DNA of 64,000 nucleotides from Aquabacterium sp029268225 (GCF_037482285.1 NZ_JBBEYB010000004.1:186001-250000); one strand, 5' to 3'; shown: positions 28,916-37,726, counted from the stretch's first letter. Translations and numbers: made by a program. Notes: generated by a model not told the origin, from the sequence alone.

Positions 28916-28935
28916 GGCGGGCGGTTGAGCCCGCC
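28916..28935. other. GC hairpin between convergent genes
   Basis: GGCGGGC, a 6-base loop and GCCCGCC form a perfect 7-bp stem just after the acyltransferase stop. It has no T-run, so it is only a weak terminator candidate. Confidence 0.35.
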
Positions 28936-28980
28936 AGGCCGAGGGCCCGCCCGGGTCGGAAGACCGGGGCGCCGGCCTGA

Positions 28981-29712
28981 TCAAGGCGCGGCAGGGGCGG
29001 AGGCGCCTGAAGCAGCGGCCGATGCTGCGGCCAGCAAAGGCTGACGCAGGCGCTCGAACTCGGCGGGCGCCACATACTGCAGCAGTTCCTTGCCTTCGCT
29101 GTCGAGCGCCAGATCCAGCCCCTTGTCGGGGTAGAGGAAGTGCACCAGGTGGCCGTTGCTGCGCACGCGCTCAGCGGGCTGGCCAAAGCGGCTCAGGATG
29201 ATGGCTTCGTCCAGATTGGCGGCGGGGATGAAGCTCACGGCGGTGACCGGGGCTTTCAGGGCCTCGGCCAGGTCGGTGCTGGCGAGCGTGGCCTTGCGCG
29301 TGGTGCCGCCCATGTATTCCGTTTTGACGGCACGCTCGCGCATGCCCTGGATGACGTCCGGCGGCAGGTGGGCCGTGATGATGGCCTTGCCGCTGATGAA
29401 GCCGGCCTGCATCGGGTCCACATAGGCTTCCAGCGTGCCGACCTCGTTGGGCGCGGCCACGATGGCAATCTGCACCGCATCGCCCCAGCGACGCTGGATG
29501 TCGCCCAGGGTACTGCGGCCGGCAGAGGCCTCGCCCAGCGTCAGGCCCAGCACCTGACTGCCACCGCCAGGCAGGGCTTGCACTTGCCAGGGCATGTCGT
29601 GGGTGGCGGCGGGGGCATCGTGTTGGCCTGACCACATGCCGCCTCCCACGATGAGGGCGCTGGCGCCCAAGGCTGCGACCACCAGGCCGCTCACGATCCA
29701 GAACTGCTTCAT
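28981..29712 (-). CDS. Membrane-anchored periplasmic protein of unknown function
   Basis: This 243-residue protein has one N-terminal membrane helix (residues 5-25) and a predicted periplasmic domain (LTLGEASAGRSTLGDIQRRW, DEAIILSRFGQPAERVRS), ending in an Ala/Ser/Pro-rich tail. I do not recognise a named family. The segment LGLTLGEASAGRSTLGDIQRRWG...IAIVAAPNEVGTLEA is reminiscent of small periplasmic lipoprotein-like domains, without proof. Its ATG overlaps the stop of the class II aldolase gene (ATGA), so it is translationally coupled and part of the ligase-aldolase operon. Confidence 0.75.
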   Translation of the reverse strand: MKQFWIVSGLVVAALGASALIVGGGMWSGQHDAPAATHDMPWQVQALPGGGSQVLGLTLGEASAGRSTLGDIQRRWGDAVQIAIVAAPNEVGTLEAYVDPMQAGFISGKAIITAHLPPDVIQGMRERAVKTEYMGGTTRKATLASTDLAEALKAPVTAVSFIPAANLDEAIILSRFGQPAERVRSNGHLVHFLYPDKGLDLALDSEGKELLQYVAPAEFERLRQPLLAAASAAASGASAPAAP

Positions 29713-30461
29713 GTCTTGTAGTTGGGGTCCACCCGGTCCAGTTTGCGGATCAGGGCCGGCCACACGAAGTTGCCGCCCTGGCCGCCGGTCTGCACCTTGC
29801 TGGCGCGCGACACGCCCGACATGATGCCAGGGTCCACCTCGGTGAGGGCGGCCCCGCCCGACTGGGCGGCCAGCTGGATGCGGCAGGTGCTTTCGAACAG
29901 GTACATGTTCAGGAAGGCGTCGGCGATGGTGCGCGAGGCGACCAGCAGGCCGTGGTTGCGCAGCATCAGGAAGCGCTTGTCACCCAGGTCGGCCTGCAGT
30001 CGGGGCTTCTCTTCCTCGCGGAAGGCCACCCCTTCGTAGTCGTGGTACGCCAGAGAGCTCAGCACGAAGGTGCTTTGCTGCGAGATGGGCAAGACGCCCT
30101 CACGCTGTGCCGACACGGCCACGCCCGCCACTGTGTGGGTGTGCATCACGCAGCCCACGTCGTGGCGTGCCTCGTGGACGGCGCTGTGGATGTTGAAGCC
30201 CGCCGGGTTGACCGGGAAGGGCGAGTCCATCACCTTGTTGCACTGCAAGTCCACCTTGACCAGGCTGGAGGCCGTGATCTCGTCGAACATCAGCCCGTAG
30301 GGGTTGATCAGGAAATGGTGCTCGGGCCCCGGGATGCGCGCCGAGATGTGGGTGAAGACCAGATCGCTCCAGCCATACAGGTCCACCAGCCGGTAGGCGG
30401 CGGCCAAGTCCACGCGCAACTGCCATTCTTCGGCGCTGACCTGGTCTTTCAAGGAAGGCAT
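29709..30461 (-). CDS. Class II aldolase/adducin family protein
   Basis: This 250-residue protein carries the aldolase II fold. Metal-binding histidines are visible in CVMHTHTVAG and the later MLRNHGLLV. Family members include fuculose- and ribulose-phosphate aldolases/epimerases and many proteins of unknown substrate. The start ATG 30461 follows a GGAAGG-like sequence; the longer frame to 30647 overlaps the ligase gene. It lies 16 bases after the acyl-CoA synthetase stop and overlaps the next gene by 4 bases, so the three genes form one operon. Confidence 0.87.
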   Translation of the reverse strand: MPSLKDQVSAEEWQLRVDLAAAYRLVDLYGWSDLVFTHISARIPGPEHHFLINPYGLMFDEITASSLVKVDLQCNKVMDSPFPVNPAGFNIHSAVHEARHDVGCVMHTHTVAGVAVSAQREGVLPISQQSTFVLSSLAYHDYEGVAFREEEKPRLQADLGDKRFLMLRNHGLLVASRTIADAFLNMYLFESTCRIQLAAQSGGAALTEVDPGIMSGVSRASKVQTGGQGGNFVWPALIRKLDRVDPNYKT

Positions 30462-30477
30462 GTTCACGCGGCGGACC

Positions 30478-32124
30478 TCAGACGTCGATGGCATCGGCCG
30501 AGCCAGCCACCTTGCGAAGCTCGTACTTCTGGATCTTGCCGGTCGAGGTCTTGGGCAGCTCGCCAAACACCACAGCCTTGGGCACCTTGAAGCCGGCCAG
30601 GTGGGCCTTGCAGTGCGCCACGATGTCTTCGGCGGTGACTTGGGCACCGGCCTTCAGTTCGATGAAGGCGCACGGCGTCTCGCCCCACTTCGGGTCGGGC
30701 TTGGCGACCACGGCGGCGGCCATCACGGCGGGGTGGCGGTAGAGCACGTCTTCCACCTCGATGGACGAGATGTTCTCGCCGCCCGAGATGATGATGTCCT
30801 TGCTGCGGTCCTTGATCTTGACGTAGCCATCGGGGTACATCACCGCCAGGTCGCCGGTGTGGAACCAGCCGCCGGCAAAGGCCTCTTGCGTGGCCTTGGG
30901 GTTCTTGAGGTAGCCCTTCATCGTGATGTTGCCGCGGAACATGATTTCGCCCATGGTCTCGCCATCAGCGGGAACGGGCTGCATGGTCATCGTGTCCATT
31001 ACGGTGACGTTGCGCTGCAGGTGGTAGTTCACGCCTTGGCGAGCGTTCAGGCGGGCACGCTCGCCCACGTCCAGCGCATCCCAGGCTTCGTGCTTCACGC
31101 ACACCGAGGCGGGGCCGTAGATCTCGGTCAGGCCGTACACGTGGGTGAGGTCAAAGCCCAGTTGTTCCATGCCTTCGATCATGGCGGCGGGGGGCGCGGC
31201 TCCGGCCACCATGCTCTTGACTTGGTGGGTGATGCCCTGCTTGAGCGCGTCCGGCGCGGCGATCATGGCCGACAGCACGATGGGCGCGGCGCAGTGGTGG
31301 GTCACTTTGTGAGCCCGGATAGCGTCGAAGATGGCCTTGGGGTCAACACGGCGCAGGCAGACGTTGACGCCGGCCCGCGCGGCCACCGTCCAGGGGAAGC
31401 ACCAGCCGTTGCAATGGAACATGGGCAGCGTCCACAGGTAGACGGCGTGCTTGGGCATGTCCCACTCCAGGATGTTGGAGATGGCGTTGAGCGCCGCGCC
31501 GCGGTGGTGGTAGACCACGCCCTTGGGGTTGCCGGTGGTGCCCGAGGTGTAGTTCAGGCTGATGGCGTCCCACTCGTCCTCGGGCAGCTGCCAGGCGAAG
31601 TTCGCGTCACCGCTGGCCACGAAGTCGTCGTAGGTCTGGCTGCCGATGCGTTGCACCGTGCCGGCGTACAGCGCATCTTCGGTGTCGATCACCAGTACCG
31701 GGTGGGTGGACTGGCGCATCGCCAGCGCGCGGCTCATGACCGCGGCAAATTCGGGGTCGACGATGACGGCCTTGGCTTCGCCGTGGTCGAGCATGAAGGC
31801 CAGTGCTTCAGCGTCCAGGCGGGTGTTGAGCGTGTTGAGCACGGCACCCGACATGGGGATGCCGAAGTGCGCTTCGACCATCGGGGGGGTGTTGGGCAGC
31901 ATCACGGCCACCGTGTCACCTTTGCCGATGCCGTGCCGTTGCAAGGCGCTGGCGAGCTGGCGGCAGCGTGTGTAAGTCTGTGACCAGGTCTGGCGCAGGG
32001 CGCCGTGGACGATGGCCAGGCGGTCAGGGTAGACCAGCGCCGAGCGCTCCAGGTACAGCAACGGGGTCAAGGCTGCAAAGTTGGCGTCGTTTTTGGGCAG
32101 GTCTTGCGCGTAGATGTTCGGCAT
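30478..32124 (-). CDS. Acyl-CoA synthetase (AMP-binding)
   Basis: This 548-residue member of the ANL superfamily has the P-loop YTSGTTGNPKG, the A5-type YGLTEIYGP, the A7 motif GWFHTGDLAV, the A8 hinge KDRSKDIIISGGENIS, and the C-terminal catalytic lysine in STGKIQKYELR. This is the medium/long-chain or dicarboxylate-type synthetase often annotated as fatty-acyl or 3-methylmercaptopropionyl-CoA ligase; the true substrate is unknown. ATG 32124 (MPNIYAQDL) is preceded by an AAGGAGAA-type ribosome-binding site. It heads the operon with the class II aldolase and the anchored protein. Confidence 0.9.
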   Translation of the reverse strand: MPNIYAQDLPKNDANFAALTPLLYLERSALVYPDRLAIVHGALRQTWSQTYTRCRQLASALQRHGIGKGDTVAVMLPNTPPMVEAHFGIPMSGAVLNTLNTRLDAEALAFMLDHGEAKAVIVDPEFAAVMSRALAMRQSTHPVLVIDTEDALYAGTVQRIGSQTYDDFVASGDANFAWQLPEDEWDAISLNYTSGTTGNPKGVVYHHRGAALNAISNILEWDMPKHAVYLWTLPMFHCNGWCFPWTVAARAGVNVCLRRVDPKAIFDAIRAHKVTHHCAAPIVLSAMIAAPDALKQGITHQVKSMVAGAAPPAAMIEGMEQLGFDLTHVYGLTEIYGPASVCVKHEAWDALDVGERARLNARQGVNYHLQRNVTVMDTMTMQPVPADGETMGEIMFRGNITMKGYLKNPKATQEAFAGGWFHTGDLAVMYPDGYVKIKDRSKDIIISGGENISSIEVEDVLYRHPAVMAAAVVAKPDPKWGETPCAFIELKAGAQVTAEDIVAHCKAHLAGFKVPKAVVFGELPKTSTGKIQKYELRKVAGSADAIDV

Positions 32125-32183
32125 CGGTTTTCTCCTTGTGGGAATCCTGCATCGTGCCTCAAGTGGCGAGGCGTGGCCTCGGG

Positions 32184-32444
32184 TCAATCCCCGTTGTCGG
32201 GGGAAACCTGATCCAGATCAGGATCGGGCAGCACCTTGATGCGGGCACCGTGCAGGCTCACCACCTGACCGCCGCGGATCTTGGCCGTCTTGCGCAGCTC
32301 GTCGCGGCCATCAACCTGCACCATGCCTTCGGCCACCATGGTCTTGGCGCGTCCGCCGCTTTCGGCGAGGCCGCAGGCCTTGAGCAGGCGGTCCAGGGTG
32401 ATGAATTCGCCACGCAGGGGAAAGGTGATCTGTTGCAGGGGCAT
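32184..32444 (-). CDS. S4-domain RNA-binding protein (YbcJ-like)
   Basis: This 86-residue single S4 domain contains FITLDRLLKACGLAESGGRAK, then VAEGMVQVDGRDELRKTAKI and GGQVVSLHG. E. coli YbcJ belongs to this group of small RNA-binding proteins, perhaps acting on structured rRNA or tRNA. It stands alone 59 bases before the acyl-CoA synthetase start on the same strand. It may be co-transcribed but is not functionally linked by sequence. Confidence 0.88.
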   Translation of the reverse strand: MPLQQITFPLRGEFITLDRLLKACGLAESGGRAKTMVAEGMVQVDGRDELRKTAKIRGGQVVSLHGARIKVLPDPDLDQVSPDNGD

Positions 32445-32506
32445 GGTGGGGGGCGATTCAGGGTTGTCAGGGGGATGGACGAGGGCACAAGAGGGGTTTC
32501 ACCGTG

Positions 32507-32524
32507 CACAATCTCGGGATTGTG
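32507..32524. promoter_or_regulatory. CACAATC-N4-GATTGTG inverted repeat
   Basis: This perfect 7-bp dyad with a TCGG spacer lies 75 bp before the start of the histone-like protein gene. It could be a repressor operator or the -35 region of that gene; TTGTGG (32519-32524) overlaps its right arm. Confidence 0.45.
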
Positions 32525-32599
32525 GATCACGCTGTTTTCAGATACGGTGCGATCCGCGTGCCCGACCTCTATTTTGTCCCGTGAGGGGACCGCCTCGCC

Positions 32600-33241
32600 A
32601 TGAGCATGAAGAAAACCGACCTGGAAAAGAACAAAGCCATCAAGCTGCGCGAAGGCGTGCAGAAGGCCCCGGTGCCGACGCGCTTTGGCGTGGCCTCGAC
32701 CGCGGTGCCCGATCGCCGCGAGCAGCGTCGACTGGACCAGGCGGCGGGCTTGGTGCCGTTCGCCTGCAAGCTCAAGGATGAGTTGGTGCAGCGCCTGCGT
32801 GCCCTGGCTGAGCAAGAGGGCGGGGACCTGAATGCCCTGACCGAACGTCTGATCCGTGCCGGTCTGAGCGCCGAGGGCGTGCGTGTGCCGACAGCCAAGA
32901 AGGCAGTGTCCCCCGCAATCGCCAAGAAGGTCGCGGTGAAGTTGCCGACGGTGAAGGCACCTGCAAAAGCGCCCGCAAAGGCTCCGGCGAAACCGGCTGC
33001 GGCGACCGAGGCGCCGGTGAAACCTGTGAAGAAGGCCGCTTCCAAGCCGACGACCCCCGTGGTGGCCAAACCCGCAGCGGCGAAGAAGGCCACCGCCACC
33101 AAGACGGCGGTGAAGTCGGCCCCAGCCAAGAAGGTGCCCGCCAAAAAGGCCGCGACGCCGAAGGCTGTGGTCGCCAACAAGGCCCCAGCCAAGAAAGCGG
33201 CCGTCAAAAAGGCCGTCCCTGCCAAAACCAAGAAGGCCTGA
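32600..33241 (+). CDS. Small basic protein with RHH-like core and histone-H1-like tail
   Basis: This protein has 213 residues. Residues 53-90 (FACKLKDELVQRLRALAEQ, then LNALTERLIRAGL) look like a ribbon-helix-helix or short helical DNA-binding core. Residues 95-213 are a Lys/Ala/Pro tail with repeated KAPAK, KKAA and PAKK units, like histone H1 or AlgP-type proteins. Strong positive charge implies binding to DNA or polyphosphate. The role is probably nucleoid-associated, but this is inference. The repeats make indels likely between strains. AGGGGACCGCC precedes ATG 32600; ATG 32606 is an alternative. Confidence 0.8.
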   Translation: MSMKKTDLEKNKAIKLREGVQKAPVPTRFGVASTAVPDRREQRRLDQAAGLVPFACKLKDELVQRLRALAEQEGGDLNALTERLIRAGLSAEGVRVPTAKKAVSPAIAKKVAVKLPTVKAPAKAPAKAPAKPAAATEAPVKPVKKAASKPTTPVVAKPAAAKKATATKTAVKSAPAKKVPAKKAATPKAVVANKAPAKKAAVKKAVPAKTKKA

Positions 33242-33304
33242 TCTCGGCGGGTGGGTCTCCCATCCTGATGTGGCCTGATCTCGATCGTTGAACCTGGAGT
33301 TCTC

Positions 33305-34780
33305 ATGACCCGACCTGTGATGCACCTTGTCGATCCCAAGACCGGGGAGTCCGATCCCGCCGACATCCGTCGGGTCTTCGACTCGCAACTGGCCACGTCG
33401 CTGGCCTGGCGCGAATCGACGCTTGCCGAGCGCATTGCGCGCTTGAAGAAGCTGCGCGAGGCCATGCTGGCCCGCCGCGCCGATTTCTATGCGGCTTTCG
33501 AGAAGGACTACCGCAAGCCCGCCATCGAGGTCGACGGCACCGAGTTCATGCCGGTGCTCGAAGAGATCCGCCACACCATTGGCTCGCTGAAAAAATGGGC
33601 CCAGCCCAAGCGCGTTCGCCCCACCATCGGCACCTTGTTCACCGAAAGCTGGATCGAGTACCAGCCGCGGGGCCGCTGCCTGATCATCGCGCCGTGGAAC
33701 TTTCCGCTCAACCTGTGTTTCGGCCCGCTGGTGTCGGCACTGGCGGCCGGCAACACCGTCATCCTCAAGCCTTCGGAGATGACGCCCTCGGTCAGCGCCG
33801 TGATGGCCCAGGTCATTGCCGACACCTTCCCGTCCAACGAAGTGGCCCTGTTCGAGGGCAGCTTGCCCACGTCCACGGCGCTGCTGGAGTTGCCGTTCGA
33901 CCACATCTTCTTCACCGGCTCACCGGCCGTGGGCAAGGTGGTGATGGCAGCGGCGGCCAAGCACCTCACCAGTGTCACGCTGGAGTTGGGGGGCAAGTCG
34001 CCGGTGATCGTCGATGAGACGGCCAACGTGCGCAACGCCGCCGAGGTGATGCTGTGGGGCAAGCTGACCAACTGTGGTCAGATCTGTGTGGCGCCCGACC
34101 ACGTGTTCGTGCACGAGAGCGTGAAAGATCGCTTCGTGGCCGAATGCCGCAAGGTGCTGGCCGAGCGCTATGGCGCCACGCCCGAGGCGCAACGTGCCTG
34201 CCGCGACCTGACGGGCGTGATCAACCAGCGTCACACCCAGCGCATTGCCGGGCTGCTGCAAGACGCCGTGGCCAAGGGCGCGCGCACCCTGACCGGTGGC
34301 GAGGTGGACGTGGCGGGCTGCTACATCGCGCCGACGCTGCTCGATCAGGTGCCCCGCGACGCGGCCATCATGTCGGAAGAGATTTTTGGCCCGCTGCTGC
34401 CCATCCTGACCTTCCGCAACGTGGACGAGGTGGTGCGCCAGATCAACGAAGGCCCCAAGCCGCTGGCGCTGTATGTGTTCAGCCAGGACAAGGCGCGTAC
34501 GCGCCGCATCCTGGCGCAGACCAGCTCGGGTGGTGTGGCCATCAACCAGGTGGTGCTGCATTACGCGCAGGGCAACCTGCCGTTCGGCGGGGTCAACAAC
34601 TCCGGCATCGGCAACGCCCACGGCGAGTTCGGCTTCAAGACCTTCTCGCACGAGCGTGGCGTGCTCAAGGGTGGCTCGATCAACGCCGCCAAGATGCTGT
34701 TCTACCCACCTTACACGGGCCTCAAGCGCCGCATGGTCTCGCAGTTCCTGGGGATGCTGAAGTACCGCCTGCCCCTGTGA
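33305..34780 (+). CDS. Aldehyde dehydrogenase (coniferyl-aldehyde-dehydrogenase-like)
   Basis: This 491-residue NAD(P)-dependent enzyme belongs to the class 3-like ALDH group. APWNFPLNL, FTGSPAVGK (cofactor), TLELGGKSP (general-base glutamate) and NCGQICVAPDH (catalytic Cys) are all present. Similar proteins are annotated as coniferyl aldehyde dehydrogenases that oxidise aromatic or long-chain aldehydes to acids. The substrate here is not proven. GGAG lies 6 bases before ATG 33305. Two hairpins follow the gene. Confidence 0.9.
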   Translation: MTRPVMHLVDPKTGESDPADIRRVFDSQLATSLAWRESTLAERIARLKKLREAMLARRADFYAAFEKDYRKPAIEVDGTEFMPVLEEIRHTIGSLKKWAQPKRVRPTIGTLFTESWIEYQPRGRCLIIAPWNFPLNLCFGPLVSALAAGNTVILKPSEMTPSVSAVMAQVIADTFPSNEVALFEGSLPTSTALLELPFDHIFFTGSPAVGKVVMAAAAKHLTSVTLELGGKSPVIVDETANVRNAAEVMLWGKLTNCGQICVAPDHVFVHESVKDRFVAECRKVLAERYGATPEAQRACRDLTGVINQRHTQRIAGLLQDAVAKGARTLTGGEVDVAGCYIAPTLLDQVPRDAAIMSEEIFGPLLPILTFRNVDEVVRQINEGPKPLALYVFSQDKARTRRILAQTSSGGVAINQVVLHYAQGNLPFGGVNNSGIGNAHGEFGFKTFSHERGVLKGGSINAAKMLFYPPYTGLKRRMVSQFLGMLKYRLPL

Positions 34781-34795
34781 ATCACCGCGGAAGAA

Positions 34796-34820
34796 GGGTG
34801 ATCCCCCAGGGGTGTCACCC
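34796..34820. other. Strong hairpin downstream of aldehyde dehydrogenase
   Basis: GGGTGA and CCCC pair with GGGG and TCACCC in a nested stem just after the ALDH stop. It has no T-run, so it may protect the mRNA 3' end. Confidence 0.5.
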
Positions 34821-34860
34821 TGTGAATGGCCGATAATCCCAGCCGTTTGATTTCGACACT

Positions 34861-34898
34861 GCCCGCCTGCTGGTTTCGACCTGCCTGGCGGGCTTTTT
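34861..34898 (+). terminator. Intrinsic terminator immediately before livH
   Basis: GCCCGCC (34861-34867) pairs with GGCGGGC (34887-34893), followed by TTTTT. It ends only 16 bases before the livH GTG. It terminates the aldehyde dehydrogenase transcript but, depending on the promoter, may also sit inside a livH leader and act as an attenuator. Confidence 0.78.
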
Positions 34899-34914
34899 GC
34901 ATGCCTCACGGATC

Positions 34915-35838
34915 GTGGACATCTTCATTCAACAACTGATCAATGGCCTGGTGCTGGGCAGCATGTATGCGCTCGTGGCCCTGGGCTACACCATGGTGTA
35001 CGGCATCGTGAACCTCATTAACTTCGCCCACGGCGAGGTGCTGATGGTGGGGGCGCTGGTGAGCTGGACGGTGGTCACCCTGCTGGGCGACACCGGCTGG
35101 CCCGGCTGGGTGCTGCTGAGCCTGTCGCTGATGGCGGCCATGGCCGTGTGCATGGCGCTGAACTACGCGATCGAGAAACTGGCCTATCGGCCGCTGCGCA
35201 ATGCGCCCCGACTGGCGCCGCTGATCACGGCCATGGGCATGTCGCTGCTGCTGCAGACGATGGCCATGATCATCTGGAAGCCCGATTACAAGCCTTATCC
35301 CATCCTGCTCAATGACGAGCCCTATGAGTTCATGGGCGCCACGATCAACCTGGTGCAGATTCTGATCCTGGTGGTGACGGCGCTGACCATGGCAGGACTG
35401 CTGGCGCTGATCCATGGCACCAAGCTGGGTCGCGCCATGCGCGCCACGGCCGAGAACCCGAAGGTGGCGCAGTTGATGGGTGTGCAGCCCGACAAGGTCA
35501 TCTCGGCCACCTTCATCATCGGCGCAGCGCTGGCCGCCCTGGCCGGGGTGATGTGGGCCGCCAACTATGGCTCGGTGCAGCACACCATGGGCTTCTTGCC
35601 CGGCCTCAAAGCGTTCACGGCAGCGGTGTTTGGTGGCATCGGCAACCTGGGCGGGGCCATGGTGGGCGGGGTGCTGCTCGGCGTCATCGAGGCGATGGGC
35701 GCGGGCTACATCGGTGAGCTGACGGGCGACGTGCTGGGCAGCCACTACCAGGACATCTTCGCTTTCGCGGTGCTGATCCTGGTGCTGACCTTGCGACCGC
35801 GCGGCCTGCTGGGTGAGCGCGTGGCCGACCGGGCGTGA
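34915..35838 (+). CDS. livH: Branched-chain amino acid ABC transporter, permease LivH
   Basis: This 307-residue permease has about eight membrane segments and begins (V/M)DIFIQQLINGLVLGSMYALVALGYTMVYG-like, the standard LivH N-terminus. NFAHGEVLMVGA and FGGIGNLGGAMVGG are the conserved family motifs. The GTG start at 34915 fits LivH alignment better than the TTG at 34897, which is inside the terminator T-run. No good Shine-Dalgarno sequence is seen. The next gene starts within 20 bases. Substrate may be amino acids or related amides, since Liv-type systems are broad. Confidence 0.9.
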   Translation: MDIFIQQLINGLVLGSMYALVALGYTMVYGIVNLINFAHGEVLMVGALVSWTVVTLLGDTGWPGWVLLSLSLMAAMAVCMALNYAIEKLAYRPLRNAPRLAPLITAMGMSLLLQTMAMIIWKPDYKPYPILLNDEPYEFMGATINLVQILILVVTALTMAGLLALIHGTKLGRAMRATAENPKVAQLMGVQPDKVISATFIIGAALAALAGVMWAANYGSVQHTMGFLPGLKAFTAAVFGGIGNLGGAMVGGVLLGVIEAMGAGYIGELTGDVLGSHYQDIFAFAVLILVLTLRPRGLLGERVADRA

Positions 35839-35855
35839 TGGGTAAAGGTCGAGCC

Positions 35856-36953
35856 ATGTTGAAGAACCGTTTGCACGTTTTCCTGATCAGCGCCGTGGCC
35901 CTGGCCATCCTGCCCTTGGCCTTGCAAGGCGTGGGCGAAGCCTGGGTGCGCATCATCGACACCGCCTTGCTCTACATCCTGCTGGCGCTGGGACTGAACA
36001 TCGTGGTGGGCTTTGCCGGCCTGCTGGACCTGGGCTACATCGCCTTCTATGCGGTGGGCGCCTATCTGTTCGCGCTGCTGGCGTCGCCACACCTGGTCGA
36101 GAACCTGCCGGCCGTGGCGGCCATGTTCCCCAACGGCCTGCACCTGCCCATCTGGGCCGCCATTCCGCTGGGGGCGGCTGTGGCGGCGATGGCCGGGGTG
36201 CTGCTGGGCGCCCCCACGCTCAAGCTGCGTGGTGACTACCTCGCCATCGTCACGCTGGGCTTTGGCGAAATCATCCGCGTGTTCATGAACAATCTGGATG
36301 CGCCGGTCAACATCACCAACGGCCCCAAGGGCATCAGCAGCATCGAGCCCATCCACATCGGGCCTTTGAGCCTGGGCGAGTCGCTGCACATCGGGGGCTT
36401 CACGCTGTACTCGGTCACGCTGTACTACTACCTGTTCCTGGCGGTGGTGGTGCTGGCCGTGGTCATCAGCCTGCGCCTGCACGACTCGCGCCTGGGCCGC
36501 GCCTGGATCGCCATCCGTGAAGACGAGATCGCGGCCAAGGCCATGGGCCTGAACACGCGCAACCTCAAGCTGCTGGCCTTCGGCCTGGGAGCCATGTTCG
36601 GTGGCGTGGCCGGGGTGCTGTTCGCCAGCTTCCAGGGTTTTGTTTCGCCCGAATCGTTCAGCCTGCAAGAGTCGGTGCTGGTGGTGGCCATGGTGGTGCT
36701 GGGCGGACTGGGGCACATCCCCGGCGTCATCCTGGGCGCCTTCCTGCTGGCCGCCTTGCCCGAGGTGCTGCGCCATGTGGCGGGGCCCTTGCAAGCGCTC
36801 ACGGATGGCCGCCTGGATGCATCCATCCTTCGCCAGTTGCTGATCGCGCTGGCCATGATCGGCATCATGCTGGCGCGGCCACGGGGCCTGTGGCCCTCTC
36901 CGAACCCGGAAGATCGCCTGATCCCGGGTGAGGCCAAGGGAGGTCGCGCATGA
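35856..36953 (+). CDS. livM: Branched-chain amino acid ABC transporter, permease LivM
   Basis: This 365-residue second permease has about ten hydrophobic segments; GFAGLLDLGYIAFYAVGAY and LRGDYLAIVTLGFGEIIRV are LivM signatures. ATG 35856 has AAAGG 8 bases upstream and gives the normal N-terminus; ATG 35838, overlapping the livH stop, is an alternative. The livM stop overlaps livG (ATGA). Confidence 0.92.
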   Translation: MLKNRLHVFLISAVALAILPLALQGVGEAWVRIIDTALLYILLALGLNIVVGFAGLLDLGYIAFYAVGAYLFALLASPHLVENLPAVAAMFPNGLHLPIWAAIPLGAAVAAMAGVLLGAPTLKLRGDYLAIVTLGFGEIIRVFMNNLDAPVNITNGPKGISSIEPIHIGPLSLGESLHIGGFTLYSVTLYYYLFLAVVVLAVVISLRLHDSRLGRAWIAIREDEIAAKAMGLNTRNLKLLAFGLGAMFGGVAGVLFASFQGFVSPESFSLQESVLVVAMVVLGGLGHIPGVILGAFLLAALPEVLRHVAGPLQALTDGRLDASILRQLLIALAMIGIMLARPRGLWPSPNPEDRLIPGEAKGGRA

Positions 36954-37726
36954 GCAACCCTCTGTTGACGGTGTCCGGCGTGTCCAAACGCTTTGGCGGT
37001 TTGCAGGCGCTCAGCGAGGTCGAGCTCACCATCGAGCCCGGACAGGTGCATGGCCTGATCGGCCCGAACGGCGCAGGCAAGACCACCTTCTTCAATGTGA
37101 TCACCGGGCTGGTGCCGGCCGACCGGGGTCGCTTCACGCTGGCGGGTCGCGCCTACCGACCGACCGAGGTGCACAAGGTGGCGCAGGCCGGCATCGCGCG
37201 CACCTTCCAGAACATCCGCCTGTTTGCCGACATGTCGGCGCTGGACAATGTGCGGGTGGGGCGCCATGTGCGCACGAAAGTGGGCTGGTGGCAGGCCCTG
37301 CTGCGCACGCGCGCCTTCATGCACGAAGAAGCCCTGATCACCCGCGATGCCCAGGCCTTGCTGGATTTCGTCGGCCTGTCGGGCAAGCACCACCAGACCG
37401 CGCGCACGCTGAGCTACGGCGACCAACGTCGCCTGGAGATTGCCCGCGCCCTGGCGACCGAGCCCAAGCTGCTGGCGCTGGACGAACCTGCGGCCGGCAT
37501 GAACGCCACCGAGAAGGTGCAACTGCGTGAACTGATCGAGCGCATCCGCGCCCAGGGGCGTGCCGTGCTGCTGATCGAACACGATGTGAAGCTGGTGATG
37601 GGCCTGTGCGACCAGGTGACGGTGCTGGACCAGGGGCGGCGCATTGCCCATGGGCTGCCAGCCGACGTGCAGCGCGATCCCGCTGTGATCGCGGCCTACC
37701 TGGGCCAGTCCCACCAGCCTGCTTGA
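36950..37726 (+). CDS. livG: Branched-chain amino acid ABC transporter, ATPase LivG
   Basis: This 258-residue ATPase has Walker A GPNGAGKTT, signature LSYGDQRRLEIARAL and Walker B LLALDEPAAGMN. GIARTFQNIRLF is typical of LivG. It overlaps livM by 4 bases and is followed after 10 bases by livF. It powers the LivH/LivM channel. Confidence 0.94.
   Translation: MSNPLLTVSGVSKRFGGLQALSEVELTIEPGQVHGLIGPNGAGKTTFFNVITGLVPADRGRFTLAGRAYRPTEVHKVAQAGIARTFQNIRLFADMSALDNVRVGRHVRTKVGWWQALLRTRAFMHEEALITRDAQALLDFVGLSGKHHQTARTLSYGDQRRLEIARALATEPKLLALDEPAAGMNATEKVQLRELIERIRAQGRAVLLIEHDVKLVMGLCDQVTVLDQGRRIAHGLPADVQRDPAVIAAYLGQSHQPA

Noticed and set aside
30460..31983. 507-codon plus-strand frame opposite the acyl-CoA synthetase
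   Set aside because: Antisense to ANL motifs; Gly/His/Val-rich shadow.
32940..33240. DNA tandem repeat or CRISPR-like array in the histone-like gene
   Set aside because: The repeats are imperfect, in frame and encode KAPAK/KKAA units, so they are protein repeats.
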